From Reichenbachiella versicolor (GTDB lineage: Bacteria; Bacteroidota; Bacteroidia; Cytophagales; Cyclobacteriaceae): a stretch of 64,000 nt of DNA. The stretch lies in NCBI RefSeq assembly GCF_003171675.1, contig NZ_QFZQ01000013.1, forward strand, positions 21,720 to 85,719, in the 5' to 3' direction. The position numbers and the translations under genes were made by a program. Position 1 is the stretch's first letter; each line of letters starts with the position of its first letter. Below are positions 46,456 through 58,420 of this stretch, in pieces. The notes beneath the pieces were generated by a model that did not search any database, was not told where the DNA came from, and saw only the letters and a program-made list of their open reading frames with translations.

Positions 46456-49400
46456 TTAGCTTTTACCATATTTACTTGGATTAACACCATACTGTTCCTT
46501 GAATATCCGACTAAAATATGTTCTACTTGTGTAGCCAGTCATAAAGCATATTTCTCTGATAGAATAGTCTCCTGTCTTAAGTAACTCAGCAGCTTTTTGT
46601 AATCTGTAACTCCTAAATATTTCATGAGGAGTTTTGTTAGTTATTGCTTTCACTTTTTGGTAAAAGTGTGTACGGTTCATTAAAAGTTCCCGAGCAAACT
46701 GATCCAAATCAACCTCACTATTGGCTAAATTTTCCTCCATCAACCCATACAGTTTTTCAAGAAATACATTATCTCCTTCCCCTTGTTTTTTCTTCTGAAG
46801 AGACATAGGAAAGTCCACTTTAAACCTTTCACGTAGTTTCTGTCTATTCTGAAGAATATTCTGAATACTTGCTATCAAATGACGCATCTCAAAAGGTTTG
46901 GTAATATAAGCATCAGCTCCCATCTCAAGTCCCTCAATTTTGGCATCTGTCGATGATAGAGATGTTAGTAAAATCACTGGTATATGACTTGTCCGAATAT
47001 CTGCTTTAATGTTTTTGCAAAGTTCCAAGCCATTCATCTCAGGCATCTTTATATCGCTAAGGATGATATCTGGCCACTCTAAGCCCATAGCTTTTAAACA
47101 ATTTTTCCCATTTGAAAATGAAGAAATACTGAAATACTCTCCTAGCACCCCCTCTACAAATTTTCTTAAGTCATAATTATCCTCAGTGTAAAAGATTGTA
47201 GTTTTCTTAAGAGACTCATCAATTATTAGATTAGAAAGATCAAATGAATTAGGATCCATTCTCTGACGATCTTCTTCACTCTCTTCATTAAGTATTTCTT
47301 CCATTATCTGTCGACTCATCAGGTCTTTTCTACTTACTTTCACCGGCAGACTAATCACAAAGCAAGTACCCTCTCCATAGGAGCTAACTACTTCTATTTC
47401 TCCGAAATGAAGCTCTACTATCGTTTTCGTCAGCTCTAGACCAATCCCAGACCCTACCGACATATCTCCTCCGTGTCTCGCTTGATAAAACCTCTTGAAT
47501 AGGTGCTCTTGATCTTCCTCCTTTATACCTTTTCCTGTATCCTCTACTTCAATCCTTAACCCTGACTCATTTACAGTATATCTAATCGTAATTGTATCGT
47601 GCTCACTTGTGAATTTAAAGGCATTATTAAGGAGGTTATTCACTACAACCTCTAGCTTTTGTTTGTCTGCTACTACGAATAACTGATTTGGCTCTCCTTC
47701 TAAAGTCAATTGTTTGCTTGTTTCTTTAGCCAATTGTTCAAAATCTTTCTTCAAATCACTGATGAAGTCAGTAAAATCGAAGCTTTTCATATTGAGCTTA
47801 AGTACATTTTTATCTGCTTTCCTTAGATCATGCACCTGCTCAACTAACTGATACATTTTTTTAGTTTGACGTCGTATCAAATCAATATGTTGGAATGCAT
47901 CTTGATTGTTTTCAAACATTTTGCGCAACAGTGTAATCGGGCCTGAAATCAGAGTCAAAGGAGTTCTAAACTCATGCGAAATATTCATAAAAAGCTTGAT
48001 TCGTGCAGAATCAAGTTCAATAGCTCTATTCTTTTCTATTTGTTCTATTTCCAATTTGTGACTAAGGTTCTTTAGTCTAATTAGGAATGTCATTACAACA
48101 AAAACCACCAGAATAGCTACGACTGTATATACAATATAAGCTATATCACTTTTCCATATCGGAGGCCGTATAGTAAATACGAACTCTCTGATATCCGACC
48201 ACTGTTGGTGATTATTCGAAACTGTAGCTTGAAAAGTGTATTTTCCAGGAGGAAGTGAATTGAAATTGGCAAGCTTATTCTGCGATGATGTTTTCACCCA
48301 TTTTTCATCTAATGGAAGCAACCTATATCTAATTTGATGACTTTTTGTGTTGGAGTAATGAAGGGAAATTACTTCAATTGATATACTATTTTGATCATAC
48401 ATCAACTCAAATTCTTCTATTTGATCTAAAGGCTTATCCAATATCTGATTATCCCAAACACTTATCCTTTCATTGAACACAATCAAATCTCCAAACAATA
48501 ACTTTGGCATCTTAACTTCTTTCTGTATGTCCTTTGGATTGAAATAGCATGCCCCTTTATTCCCTCCAAATACCATCACTCCACTTTTTAAAGTGGTTGA
48601 TGCCACTTCAAAGCTGGCTGGTGTTACTCCATCTTCTAAAGAATAACTCCTAAAAACTTTTTGTTGCCTATCGAAAAAGTTAATACCAGAATTAGTCGCA
48701 ACCCATAAATTGCCATCATCGTCTTCTTCAAAAGTCATTACATCATCATCATCAAGACCATTCTTACCAGAAAATGTTTGAAATTGTAGTTTATGTCCAT
48801 TTTCAATTACAGAACTAAGTCCTCCCTGTACCGAACCAATCCAAAGACTCTCATCTGACAACCTTTTAACTTTGGTAATATGGTAACTTGGGATTGAAGC
48901 TGCTTTAGAAGATGGAAGAAACTGATATGTGCTTGCTGTATGAACAGGTTCTTGCTTCGAATAATCAAGTTTAATTAGACCATCAGAAACAGTTGGAATC
49001 CAAATTACATCTTTTATAGGATCTGGGTATATATTAAATATCTCAAATTCACTCCCACTACTTCCAGCAAGAATGCTCAAAAATTCCGTTTTTTCAATTT
49101 CCCCTTCCACATCAAGTTTTACTCTATATAATTGTGAAGTACCCATAATCCAGACATCTCCATACCTATCTTGGGCAATAGCACGACAAGACTCTTCATT
49201 ATATAGCTCAGAAATTATCGGATCTTTAAGAATCTCCCATAGTTTGTAACTCTGATCAGATCTGTAAATACTTGACCTGCTATTCCCTAGCCAAAGTCGG
49301 TTCTGATTATCCTTTAGGATTCTATTGAAAAATAGACCATCTCGTTTGATCTGAGGTAAACTATCCACTTGGTTTGTAAACACATTTAACTTTTTAATGG

Positions 49401-50562
49401 AGTTTGAATTGAAACTTATCAAAGCATTATGTTCATCAAACGGCTGGATGTACATTACCTGAGTTGAACTATTAATATCAATTTTAGAAGACTTAAGTGA
49501 AGAATATTTAAACGGTCTTTCCTCTACTCGAAACCTCATTAAGCCTTCATTAAAGCTTGCAATCCAACCACCTTGTTCATCACTTATGAATACATCACTC
49601 AGTCGCGTAAAGCTATCACGAAACTCATATTGTATACATTCATAGTTACTTGTAAGTAATGAAGCAGGTATTTCTACCATAGCTAGGCTATTGTTATTTC
49701 TCATCAACCAAAGTCGATTAGCTATATCAATATAAACTGACATGAACTGATCCCCTCCGAATATTGTCTTCTGCAATTCAAATGTCGGCTTGTCATCAGT
49801 CCAATCTATCTCTACAATATTTAAAGACCAATTATCGAGACCAAACAAAAGCTTTTCACCATCATATGCTAAGCCTTCCCATGGTCTCCCGTCATTTTGG
49901 AATACTTCTTCAAACGTTTTTGTCTCTGAATCAAATAAATGTAGTCCATAATTACTCCCTAGTAAAAAGTAGCGATCATCAAGCGACACCATAGATCTTG
50001 AACGATAATTAATATCAGATTTAACTACCGGCTTATAAAGCTCTACTCTGCTATAATTATCCTTATCTAATAAGTATACTCCATCAGCTAAAGTATTGCA
50101 TACAATGTAATTACCTATTTCCGCTAAGTCAGTGATATATGGACCAGGGGTATCTGTTTTTATGTCTTTATTGGTAAATGCTCTAACAAATTTTTGGAGA
50201 TTGTAGATGTAAACAGAAACTCCTTCTTCTGTACCAATAATTACATTGTTATTAGCGTCTTGGTGTAGTGCTGTGATTCTATTGCTTGTCAGGTCAGAAC
50301 CTTCCTGATTCTTATAAAAATGTTTAAACTCAAACCCATCAAATAAGTTAAGCCCTTTGAAAGTCCCTACCCAAACCAAACCTTTGTGATCTTCTAATAA
50401 AGCCGTTGCGCCAAAATGCGATAACCCATCTTCCTTTGTAAGGTGTCTTATCACATCAATTTCCCTGACACTTAACCCTGCACATGTTGGCTCTACCTGC
50501 ATGACCAAAAACAGTATGATATATATCAAATATTTATTTTTCAACCTCGTAGAATTTATCAA
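46456..50562 (-). CDS. hybrid two-component sensor-regulator (HTCS)
   Basis: This 1368-residue protein unites sensor and regulator. A signal segment (residues ~12-28) is followed by a periplasmic two-component-regulator propeller (~35-700, repeats such as LIWVGTFKGLNLFDG), a Y_Y_Y domain (~730-795) and a membrane helix (~807-828). The kinase has H863 in MNISHEFRTPLTL, an ATPase domain (NNLLNNAFKFTSEHD; VEDTGKGIKEEDQ), a receiver with D1170 in DIILSDIKMPEMNG, and a C-terminal AraC-type helix-turn-helix (~1265-1365). Such sensors bind oligosaccharides from the target polymer and switch the locus on. Confidence 0.97.
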   Translation of the reverse strand: MINSTRLKNKYLIYIILFLVMQVEPTCAGLSVREIDVIRHLTKEDGLSHFGATALLEDHKGLVWVGTFKGLNLFDGFEFKHFYKNQEGSDLTSNRITALHQDANNNVIIGTEEGVSVYIYNLQKFVRAFTNKDIKTDTPGPYITDLAEIGNYIVCNTLADGVYLLDKDNYSRVELYKPVVKSDINYRSRSMVSLDDRYFLLGSNYGLHLFDSETKTFEEVFQNDGRPWEGLAYDGEKLLFGLDNWSLNIVEIDWTDDKPTFELQKTIFGGDQFMSVYIDIANRLWLMRNNNSLAMVEIPASLLTSNYECIQYEFRDSFTRLSDVFISDEQGGWIASFNEGLMRFRVEERPFKYSSLKSSKIDINSSTQVMYIQPFDEHNALISFNSNSIKKLNVFTNQVDSLPQIKRDGLFFNRILKDNQNRLWLGNSRSSIYRSDQSYKLWEILKDPIISELYNEESCRAIAQDRYGDVWIMGTSQLYRVKLDVEGEIEKTEFLSILAGSSGSEFEIFNIYPDPIKDVIWIPTVSDGLIKLDYSKQEPVHTASTYQFLPSSKAASIPSYHITKVKRLSDESLWIGSVQGGLSSVIENGHKLQFQTFSGKNGLDDDDVMTFEEDDDGNLWVATNSGINFFDRQQKVFRSYSLEDGVTPASFEVASTTLKSGVMVFGGNKGACYFNPKDIQKEVKMPKLLFGDLIVFNERISVWDNQILDKPLDQIEEFELMYDQNSISIEVISLHYSNTKSHQIRYRLLPLDEKWVKTSSQNKLANFNSLPPGKYTFQATVSNNHQQWSDIREFVFTIRPPIWKSDIAYIVYTVVAILVVFVVMTFLIRLKNLSHKLEIEQIEKNRAIELDSARIKLFMNISHEFRTPLTLISGPITLLRKMFENNQDAFQHIDLIRRQTKKMYQLVEQVHDLRKADKNVLKLNMKSFDFTDFISDLKKDFEQLAKETSKQLTLEGEPNQLFVVADKQKLEVVVNNLLNNAFKFTSEHDTITIRYTVNESGLRIEVEDTGKGIKEEDQEHLFKRFYQARHGGDMSVGSGIGLELTKTIVELHFGEIEVVSSYGEGTCFVISLPVKVSRKDLMSRQIMEEILNEESEEDRQRMDPNSFDLSNLIIDESLKKTTIFYTEDNYDLRKFVEGVLGEYFSISSFSNGKNCLKAMGLEWPDIILSDIKMPEMNGLELCKNIKADIRTSHIPVILLTSLSSTDAKIEGLEMGADAYITKPFEMRHLIASIQNILQNRQKLRERFKVDFPMSLQKKKQGEGDNVFLEKLYGLMEENLANSEVDLDQFARELLMNRTHFYQKVKAITNKTPHEIFRSYRLQKAAELLKTGDYSIREICFMTGYTSRTYFSRIFKEQYGVNPSKYGKS

Positions 50563-50755
50563 ACCATAATTTAGAAATATCTTCTATTATCAAGATGTCA
50601 TTTAATAGAATCAAACAATATTGGTCAGTATAGAATAAAAACATGGTAATTATTAACCAATGATGAGAACTATTTATCAGTTCTTTCGCTCTCAATTTAA
50701 AGGGGATAATTTCTTATGTGCTAAGGGTAAATAAGAAGCAGTAGGTATTTAAAAT

Positions 50756-50781
50756 GTCTTCTAATATGCATATTAGAAGAC
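50756..50781. promoter_or_regulatory. 26-bp perfect palindrome upstream of the second GH16 gene
   Basis: GTCTTCTAATATG followed directly by its reverse complement, with centre ATGCAT. It ends 70 bp before the ATG at 50852 and overlaps the start of element copy B (50772). It could be an operator for HTCS/AraC, or a hairpin in the 5' leader. Confidence 0.6.
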
Positions 50782-50845
50782 GAAGACAGTCAAGGGACTT
50801 CCTAAAAGGTTTACATACTTAATTATTAACTATAAGTTCAAACCA
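50772..50845 (+). repeat. ~75-nt intergenic element, copy B (similar to 36191-36264)
   Basis: Reads ATTAGAAGACGAAGACAGT, then TTCCTAAAAG, ACATACTT and CAAAC with the same order and spacing as copy A near the other GH16 gene. The hairpin here is GAAG (50782) with CTTC (50798). It lies in the leader just ahead of the GH16 ATG. Confidence 0.5.
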
Positions 50846-50851
50846 AACATT

Positions 50852-52885
50852 ATGATTATGAACAAATTTTATCCTTTAGTGTTACTATTGGTCGGATGGC
50901 TTATGCTACCGGTCTTAGGGCAAAAACCGACACAAACCGAAAACCCACAAGATCAGTGGCAAATCAAATGGAGCGCATCAGACGAATTTAACAATTCGAC
51001 TCCGAATTGGTCCAAATGGATCAAAACTGGAAATCTTCCAAATACTACCGCTTGGAAATGGAACAATCAAGATAATGTGAAAATCAAAAATAATGCTGCT
51101 GAACTAACAATGCGGCAAAACCCAAACAATGCAAACGACGGAGGGACATATTTTAAATCTAGCATTCTCAAATCATACCAAACATTTACATATGGCTACT
51201 ATGAAGCCAAAATAAAAGGGGCTTCAATAGGCGAAGGTGTCTGTCCATCCTTTTGGCTTTATAGCAACTTTGATTATTCTGTTCCGAATGGCAAAACAGT
51301 TTATAGTGAAATAGACATTGTTGAACTTCAGCAATTTGACTGGTGGGATGGGGACCCTAATGCCCCCAATCAAGATGATATTCAAGATATTGACTTAAAT
51401 CTACATGCAGTTGTAATGGAAAATGACAAAGGTGTTTGGAGACGTCCTAAACAGCACCCAGAAGAACAATTAAACAAATGGAGAGCCCCATGGGATCCTC
51501 GGGATGACTATCATATATATGGTTGTGAAGTCAATGAGACTAATATCATCTGGTATATAGACGGTGTCGAAGTGGCTCGCAAACCTAACATTTATTGGCA
51601 TCGTCCTATGAATGTTACATTATCCTTGGGTTTGCGAAAGCCATTTGTTGAATTCTATAACAATAGAAACAATGCTGTCAATCCTGAAACGAATGCTAAA
51701 GCTAAAGCTGCTCTACCAGGTATGCCTACTACAATGTTCGTAGACTACGTTCGTGTTTGGGAAAAAGTAGGAACTAGCACAACACCTACTTTACCTGAAG
51801 GGCAATTGGGAAACGGCGATTTTGAGACAGGAAGTCTCGATTACTGGAATGCTGGTTCTGGAACATCCTCTGTCGTATCAAACAATGTAAGGTCAGGATC
51901 CCACGCGGCAACAGTGACTAATGCCAGCATAGCCCAAATAGTACAACTCAATCCGAACACTTCCTATACTATCGAAGGGTACGCTAAAGTGGACTCAAAC
52001 GGTAATAAAGCTTATATGGGAGTAAGCAAGTCTTTAACTAATGAATTAGTTAAAAACTTTGAGTTCAACAGTACAAACTATTCAAAAGGGACAATAACTT
52101 TTACCACAGGCAACACCAGTGAAGGGTACCGAATTTGGTTTTGGAGTGGAAATAATGGTCAATCTTATATTGATGACGTTTCTCTAGCTATCTCTGGGGA
52201 CTCAGACTCTGACGAACCTGTTGATTCAGTCCTACCTACAATAGGTCAAACTATTTGGCTTGAGGCCAATAATGGCAAGTATCTTACGAACAATACAAAT
52301 TCTGGAACTGCTATACAATCGACTAAGTCATCTATTGGCAGTAAAGAACAATTTCTTATCATAGATGCCAACGATAATTATGTTGCTTTTAAGAATATAG
52401 CCACAGGTAGATACCTTACAACCTCCTCTAATTCTAACTCTCCATTAAAATGCGGGTCAACAGGGGTATTCCAAAGGCAGATGTATTCTATAGAACCAGC
52501 AGGTAATGATAAAATTGCTATCAAAGCAAAAGTCAATGGACTTTATGCTTCATCTACTTTCTCCAACAATAATGCTGTACAAGTAAAATCTTCCTCAATA
52601 GGTAAACTTGAAAGCTTTAGGTGGGGCAGTAATAGCTCTTCAAGAGAAGTAAAAACAAATGATGTCAATTCTTCTTTGGATATAGAAAACATTTATCCAA
52701 ACCCTACAACTGGTATATTAAATATTAATTGTAAGAAAGAAAACGAACTGTTTCAGTTACTTGATATATCAGGTCAGATTATATTAAATGACCTATCTGT
52801 TGGAAAAGTAGATATCTCTCAACTGGAATCAGGCACCTATTTTCTAAAAGGTTCTGAATTGTTTTTGACAGTAATAAAACATTAA
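50852..52885 (+). CDS. GH16 endo-hydrolase with binding modules and T9SS tail
   Basis: This 677-residue secreted enzyme has a GH16 domain (~35-310) with catalytic E153-I-D155-I-V-E158 (YSEIDIVELQQ) and YWHRPMNVTLSLGLR, related to the kappa-carrageenase-like enzyme but distinct (no WNCNQ; FVEFYNNRNNAVNPETN instead). It may be a carrageenase, a furcellaranase or another galactan hydrolase; subfamily not determined. A CBM-like jelly roll (~325-450: LGNGDFETGSLDYWNAGSG), a trefoil-like domain (~465-605: QTIWLEANNGKYLTNNTNSG; ATGRYLTTSS) and a T9SS tail (IENIYPNPTTGILNIN) follow. It is alone on the plus strand, with its own leader. Confidence 0.9.
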   Translation: MIMNKFYPLVLLLVGWLMLPVLGQKPTQTENPQDQWQIKWSASDEFNNSTPNWSKWIKTGNLPNTTAWKWNNQDNVKIKNNAAELTMRQNPNNANDGGTYFKSSILKSYQTFTYGYYEAKIKGASIGEGVCPSFWLYSNFDYSVPNGKTVYSEIDIVELQQFDWWDGDPNAPNQDDIQDIDLNLHAVVMENDKGVWRRPKQHPEEQLNKWRAPWDPRDDYHIYGCEVNETNIIWYIDGVEVARKPNIYWHRPMNVTLSLGLRKPFVEFYNNRNNAVNPETNAKAKAALPGMPTTMFVDYVRVWEKVGTSTTPTLPEGQLGNGDFETGSLDYWNAGSGTSSVVSNNVRSGSHAATVTNASIAQIVQLNPNTSYTIEGYAKVDSNGNKAYMGVSKSLTNELVKNFEFNSTNYSKGTITFTTGNTSEGYRIWFWSGNNGQSYIDDVSLAISGDSDSDEPVDSVLPTIGQTIWLEANNGKYLTNNTNSGTAIQSTKSSIGSKEQFLIIDANDNYVAFKNIATGRYLTTSSNSNSPLKCGSTGVFQRQMYSIEPAGNDKIAIKAKVNGLYASSTFSNNNAVQVKSSSIGKLESFRWGSNSSSREVKTNDVNSSLDIENIYPNPTTGILNINCKKENELFQLLDISGQIILNDLSVGKVDISQLESGTYFLKGSELFLTVIKH

Positions 52886-52900
52886 CCTATATGTACTTAT

Positions 52901-52932
52901 AAAGGCTAGACAATAATTGTTGTCTAGCCTTT
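52901..52932. terminator. terminator after the second GH16 gene
   Basis: A 13-bp perfect inverted repeat (AAAGGCTAGACAA, six-base loop, TTGTCTAGCCTTT) 15 bp after the stop codon, ending in TTT then ATTCCTT. Likely terminator for the plus strand, possibly also for GH2 from the other side. Confidence 0.8.
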
Positions 52933-53256
52933 ATTCCTTACTACATTTCTTCATAAGGCTTTGTTGAGAATTAATCTTAAAATAAATCGTCCCCTACTAT
53001 TTTTAAACAGGAAAGTTCTATTTCTAAAGAGGATTCAAACCTTAAATTCAAAGAATATTGGGATTTCTAGTATCTTAAATCAAATGTTAATAAATTTCAG
53101 AAAGATGAATGGTTTTTCAATGTACCGTGCAAAATTTTAGATTTTTGAGTTAGAGTAAAGCCATGACTTCTTTTTCTAAAAAGAAAGTAGAAGTCTCACA
53201 GTTTACCCTGACAAATCAGGGGCTCAATAGCATGATATGATTTACAAAGAATGCAT
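52933..53256. other. intergenic region between converging GH16 and GH2 genes
   Basis: This 324-bp region holds a 6-bp stem CCCTGA-caaa-TCAGGG (53206-53221), 35 bp after the GH2 stop, possibly the end of that transcript, and AT-rich sequence. No gene was seen. Confidence 0.4.
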
Positions 53257-56499
<3,243 letters not shown>

Positions 56500-56536
56500 C
56501 TATTACTTTTTATGTGTTTGCATTGGTCGCATAGGT

Positions 56537-57964
56537 TTAGATTTCATCCAAGACGAATTCAAGCCCATTCTGATCTTTTATGACTATCTGATAGTTTACA
56601 GTACCTCCTACTTTACTTTTAATTTCAACTCCCCTTAACGGGCTTACCTTCCCTAGACTCGTTTCCTCACGTGTGGAACCATCTTTGATACCTCTCAATA
56701 TAAGCTCTCCGGCTACAAAGACACCATACTGACCTTTTAACTGTCCCTCTTCGATCATCAGCTTTTTTGTAATAATACCTGCCTGATTCACATCCAATAC
56801 TGGAAGAGATAACACCGTAGCTGCTGCGTGTACCTCTTTGAAATCAAAACTTTCTCCTTTCTTCAGCTTATGCAATGGCGTTTTTACTTCTGTCTCTAGA
56901 TACCCTGTTTCTAAACCACTATTAAATACTTCAATATTTACTCCATGTTCATACTTCAACTCAGGATTATATGGTTCAAACATCTTAGCAAATACCGTCA
57001 TGTTAGTTTTATTTGCATAACAAATCCAAGGTTTTGCAGCGATCATACTGATTCCCCCCATCATATTGTAATCAAAGTGACATTCATAAATACCAGGAGC
57101 TACCTCACCTGTCCAATTGGTGCCTATATTATAAAACTTGCTTACATGCTCTGGGTTGTTTTTATCCAGTGGCATTCTGTTTCGACTGACATACCTCCAT
57201 CTGGAATCTGGTGTAACTCCAATATGAAACCATTCATTATCATGTAGTTTTAATTCTCTATCAAAAGGTATATATGCTACAAAATGTACTCCATCTTGTA
57301 ATTCAGGATCTGTCCATGAAACATGTTGACTACTAATCTTCCAACCTCTCTCAATTTCATTCTCACCAATATTAGTCATGGTATGATTGTAAAATACTTT
57401 ACTAGAATTATCTTCAATAGAAAGAGTTCTTCTATATTTGATCTCCTCCTCAACTTTGTCTGGGTAAATGAACTTTTTTTCTTTCCCATACCAAGTGGGG
57501 ACTGGTAATTTTTGCACTCCAGACTCAACGACAATCTCATCAGTTCCTTGTTCGTTTTGTTTAATAGTAACGTAATACGGAGCGTCTCCAATCATAACTG
57601 GTGGTGGCCAACGTCTGACTTTCTTTCCTTGAAAATTCCAACCACAGTTATCAACTGGAGTAGGAACCAAGCGATACCCTCCAAAGTTCCTCCACTCACC
57701 TACCTTCACAGTATCACTTGTACCATAAGACTTTCCAAATTCTTGAGGGTTGACCCATAAAGACTCAACATCTCCAAGTTTATATTCCAATACTCGACCG
57801 GCGGCCTTTGGCACAACAGCTACACTGATGAAATCATTCTTTGCGACATGAGTATCTTTCCAAATCCAATTGTTATGGTTTGGTACTATCCCTACACTTG
57901 CAGGCGATTGTGCATATACTGTCACAGAAATAAAAGCAAAAAGTAAGGTAAGTACTCTATTCAT
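56537..57964 (-). CDS. secreted DUF4380-like protein
   Basis: This 475-residue protein has a signal peptide (MNRVLTLLFAFISVTVYAQ). The early segment NDFISVAVVPKAAGRVLEYKLG has the look of DUF4380 and related galactose-mutarotase-like (aldose-epimerase) folds, with later GGYRLVPTPVDNCGW and RTLSIEDNSSKVFYNHTMTNIGENE strands. No catalytic residue can be named. It lies between the VOC gene and GH2 in the polysaccharide transcript, so binding or epimerising a sugar in the periplasm is plausible (inference). Confidence 0.72.
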   Translation of the reverse strand: MNRVLTLLFAFISVTVYAQSPASVGIVPNHNNWIWKDTHVAKNDFISVAVVPKAAGRVLEYKLGDVESLWVNPQEFGKSYGTSDTVKVGEWRNFGGYRLVPTPVDNCGWNFQGKKVRRWPPPVMIGDAPYYVTIKQNEQGTDEIVVESGVQKLPVPTWYGKEKKFIYPDKVEEEIKYRRTLSIEDNSSKVFYNHTMTNIGENEIERGWKISSQHVSWTDPELQDGVHFVAYIPFDRELKLHDNEWFHIGVTPDSRWRYVSRNRMPLDKNNPEHVSKFYNIGTNWTGEVAPGIYECHFDYNMMGGISMIAAKPWICYANKTNMTVFAKMFEPYNPELKYEHGVNIEVFNSGLETGYLETEVKTPLHKLKKGESFDFKEVHAAATVLSLPVLDVNQAGIITKKLMIEEGQLKGQYGVFVAGELILRGIKDGSTREETSLGKVSPLRGVEIKSKVGGTVNYQIVIKDQNGLEFVLDEI

Positions 57965-57981
57965 TTTACTACACTTTATAT

Positions 57982-58305
57982 CTAAAGCTCTTTTACCTCC
58001 ATGAATTCTACAGGGGAGTCATTATGAATAATAAATGCCACCCTGACACCTTCTGCAGGACTGAAGATCTCCACAAGAATTTCTTTACCCTCTATAGCTT
58101 CTTCAATGTTATCAACAGAAAACGCAACATGAGGTAGCTTCTTTATCATCTCTGGCATGGGACTATCTTCATCAAACTTAATCCACTCAACTCCATATTC
58201 ATCATTATTGAAGTCTGTATAATGTATTTTGCCTGGCTCATAGAACCCGTCCCAGTTTTTATTTTCAGAAGTAGGTATACCTATATGACTAAATTGATAT
58301 CTCAT
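57982..58305 (-). CDS. small VOC-fold (glyoxalase-like) protein
   Basis: This 107-residue cytoplasmic protein resembles one module of the vicinal-oxygen-chelate fold: HIGIP at H7, PHVAFSVDNIEEA at H59, and SPVEFMEV with E100, together a plausible metal set. Its length is half of a normal bimodular VOC enzyme, so it would work as a dimer. It sits 17 bp upstream of the DUF4380-like gene inside the locus; reaction unknown, but an isomerisation of an unusual sugar such as 3,6-anhydrogalactose is a possibility (inference). Confidence 0.7.
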   Translation of the reverse strand: MRYQFSHIGIPTSENKNWDGFYEPGKIHYTDFNNDEYGVEWIKFDEDSPMPEMIKKLPHVAFSVDNIEEAIEGKEILVEIFSPAEGVRVAFIIHNDSPVEFMEVKEL

Positions 58306-58363
58306 TTAATTGTTAATTTTAAAAACTATAGTAAATCGTAAAAATAGAGTTCCCTCTTACATA

Positions 58364-58409
58364 ACACTTATCAAAATTTACCATGTTAATAATCCTTTTT
58401 GATAAGTGT
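58364..58409. repeat. 13-bp inverted repeat between sulfatase 2 and VOC genes
   Basis: ACACTTATCAAAA (58364) and its exact reverse complement (58397) with a 20-base loop. It could be a processing or attenuation hairpin after sulfatase 2, or an operator for the downstream genes. No T-run follows on the minus strand. Confidence 0.5.
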
Positions 58410-58420
58410 ATTTGCTGTAA

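Noticed and set aside
50852..52885. Naming the second GH16 a beta-agarase
   Set aside because: The catalytic region is closest to the kappa-carrageenase-like neighbour in the window, but marks of a specific subfamily are not clear, so no narrow name is given.
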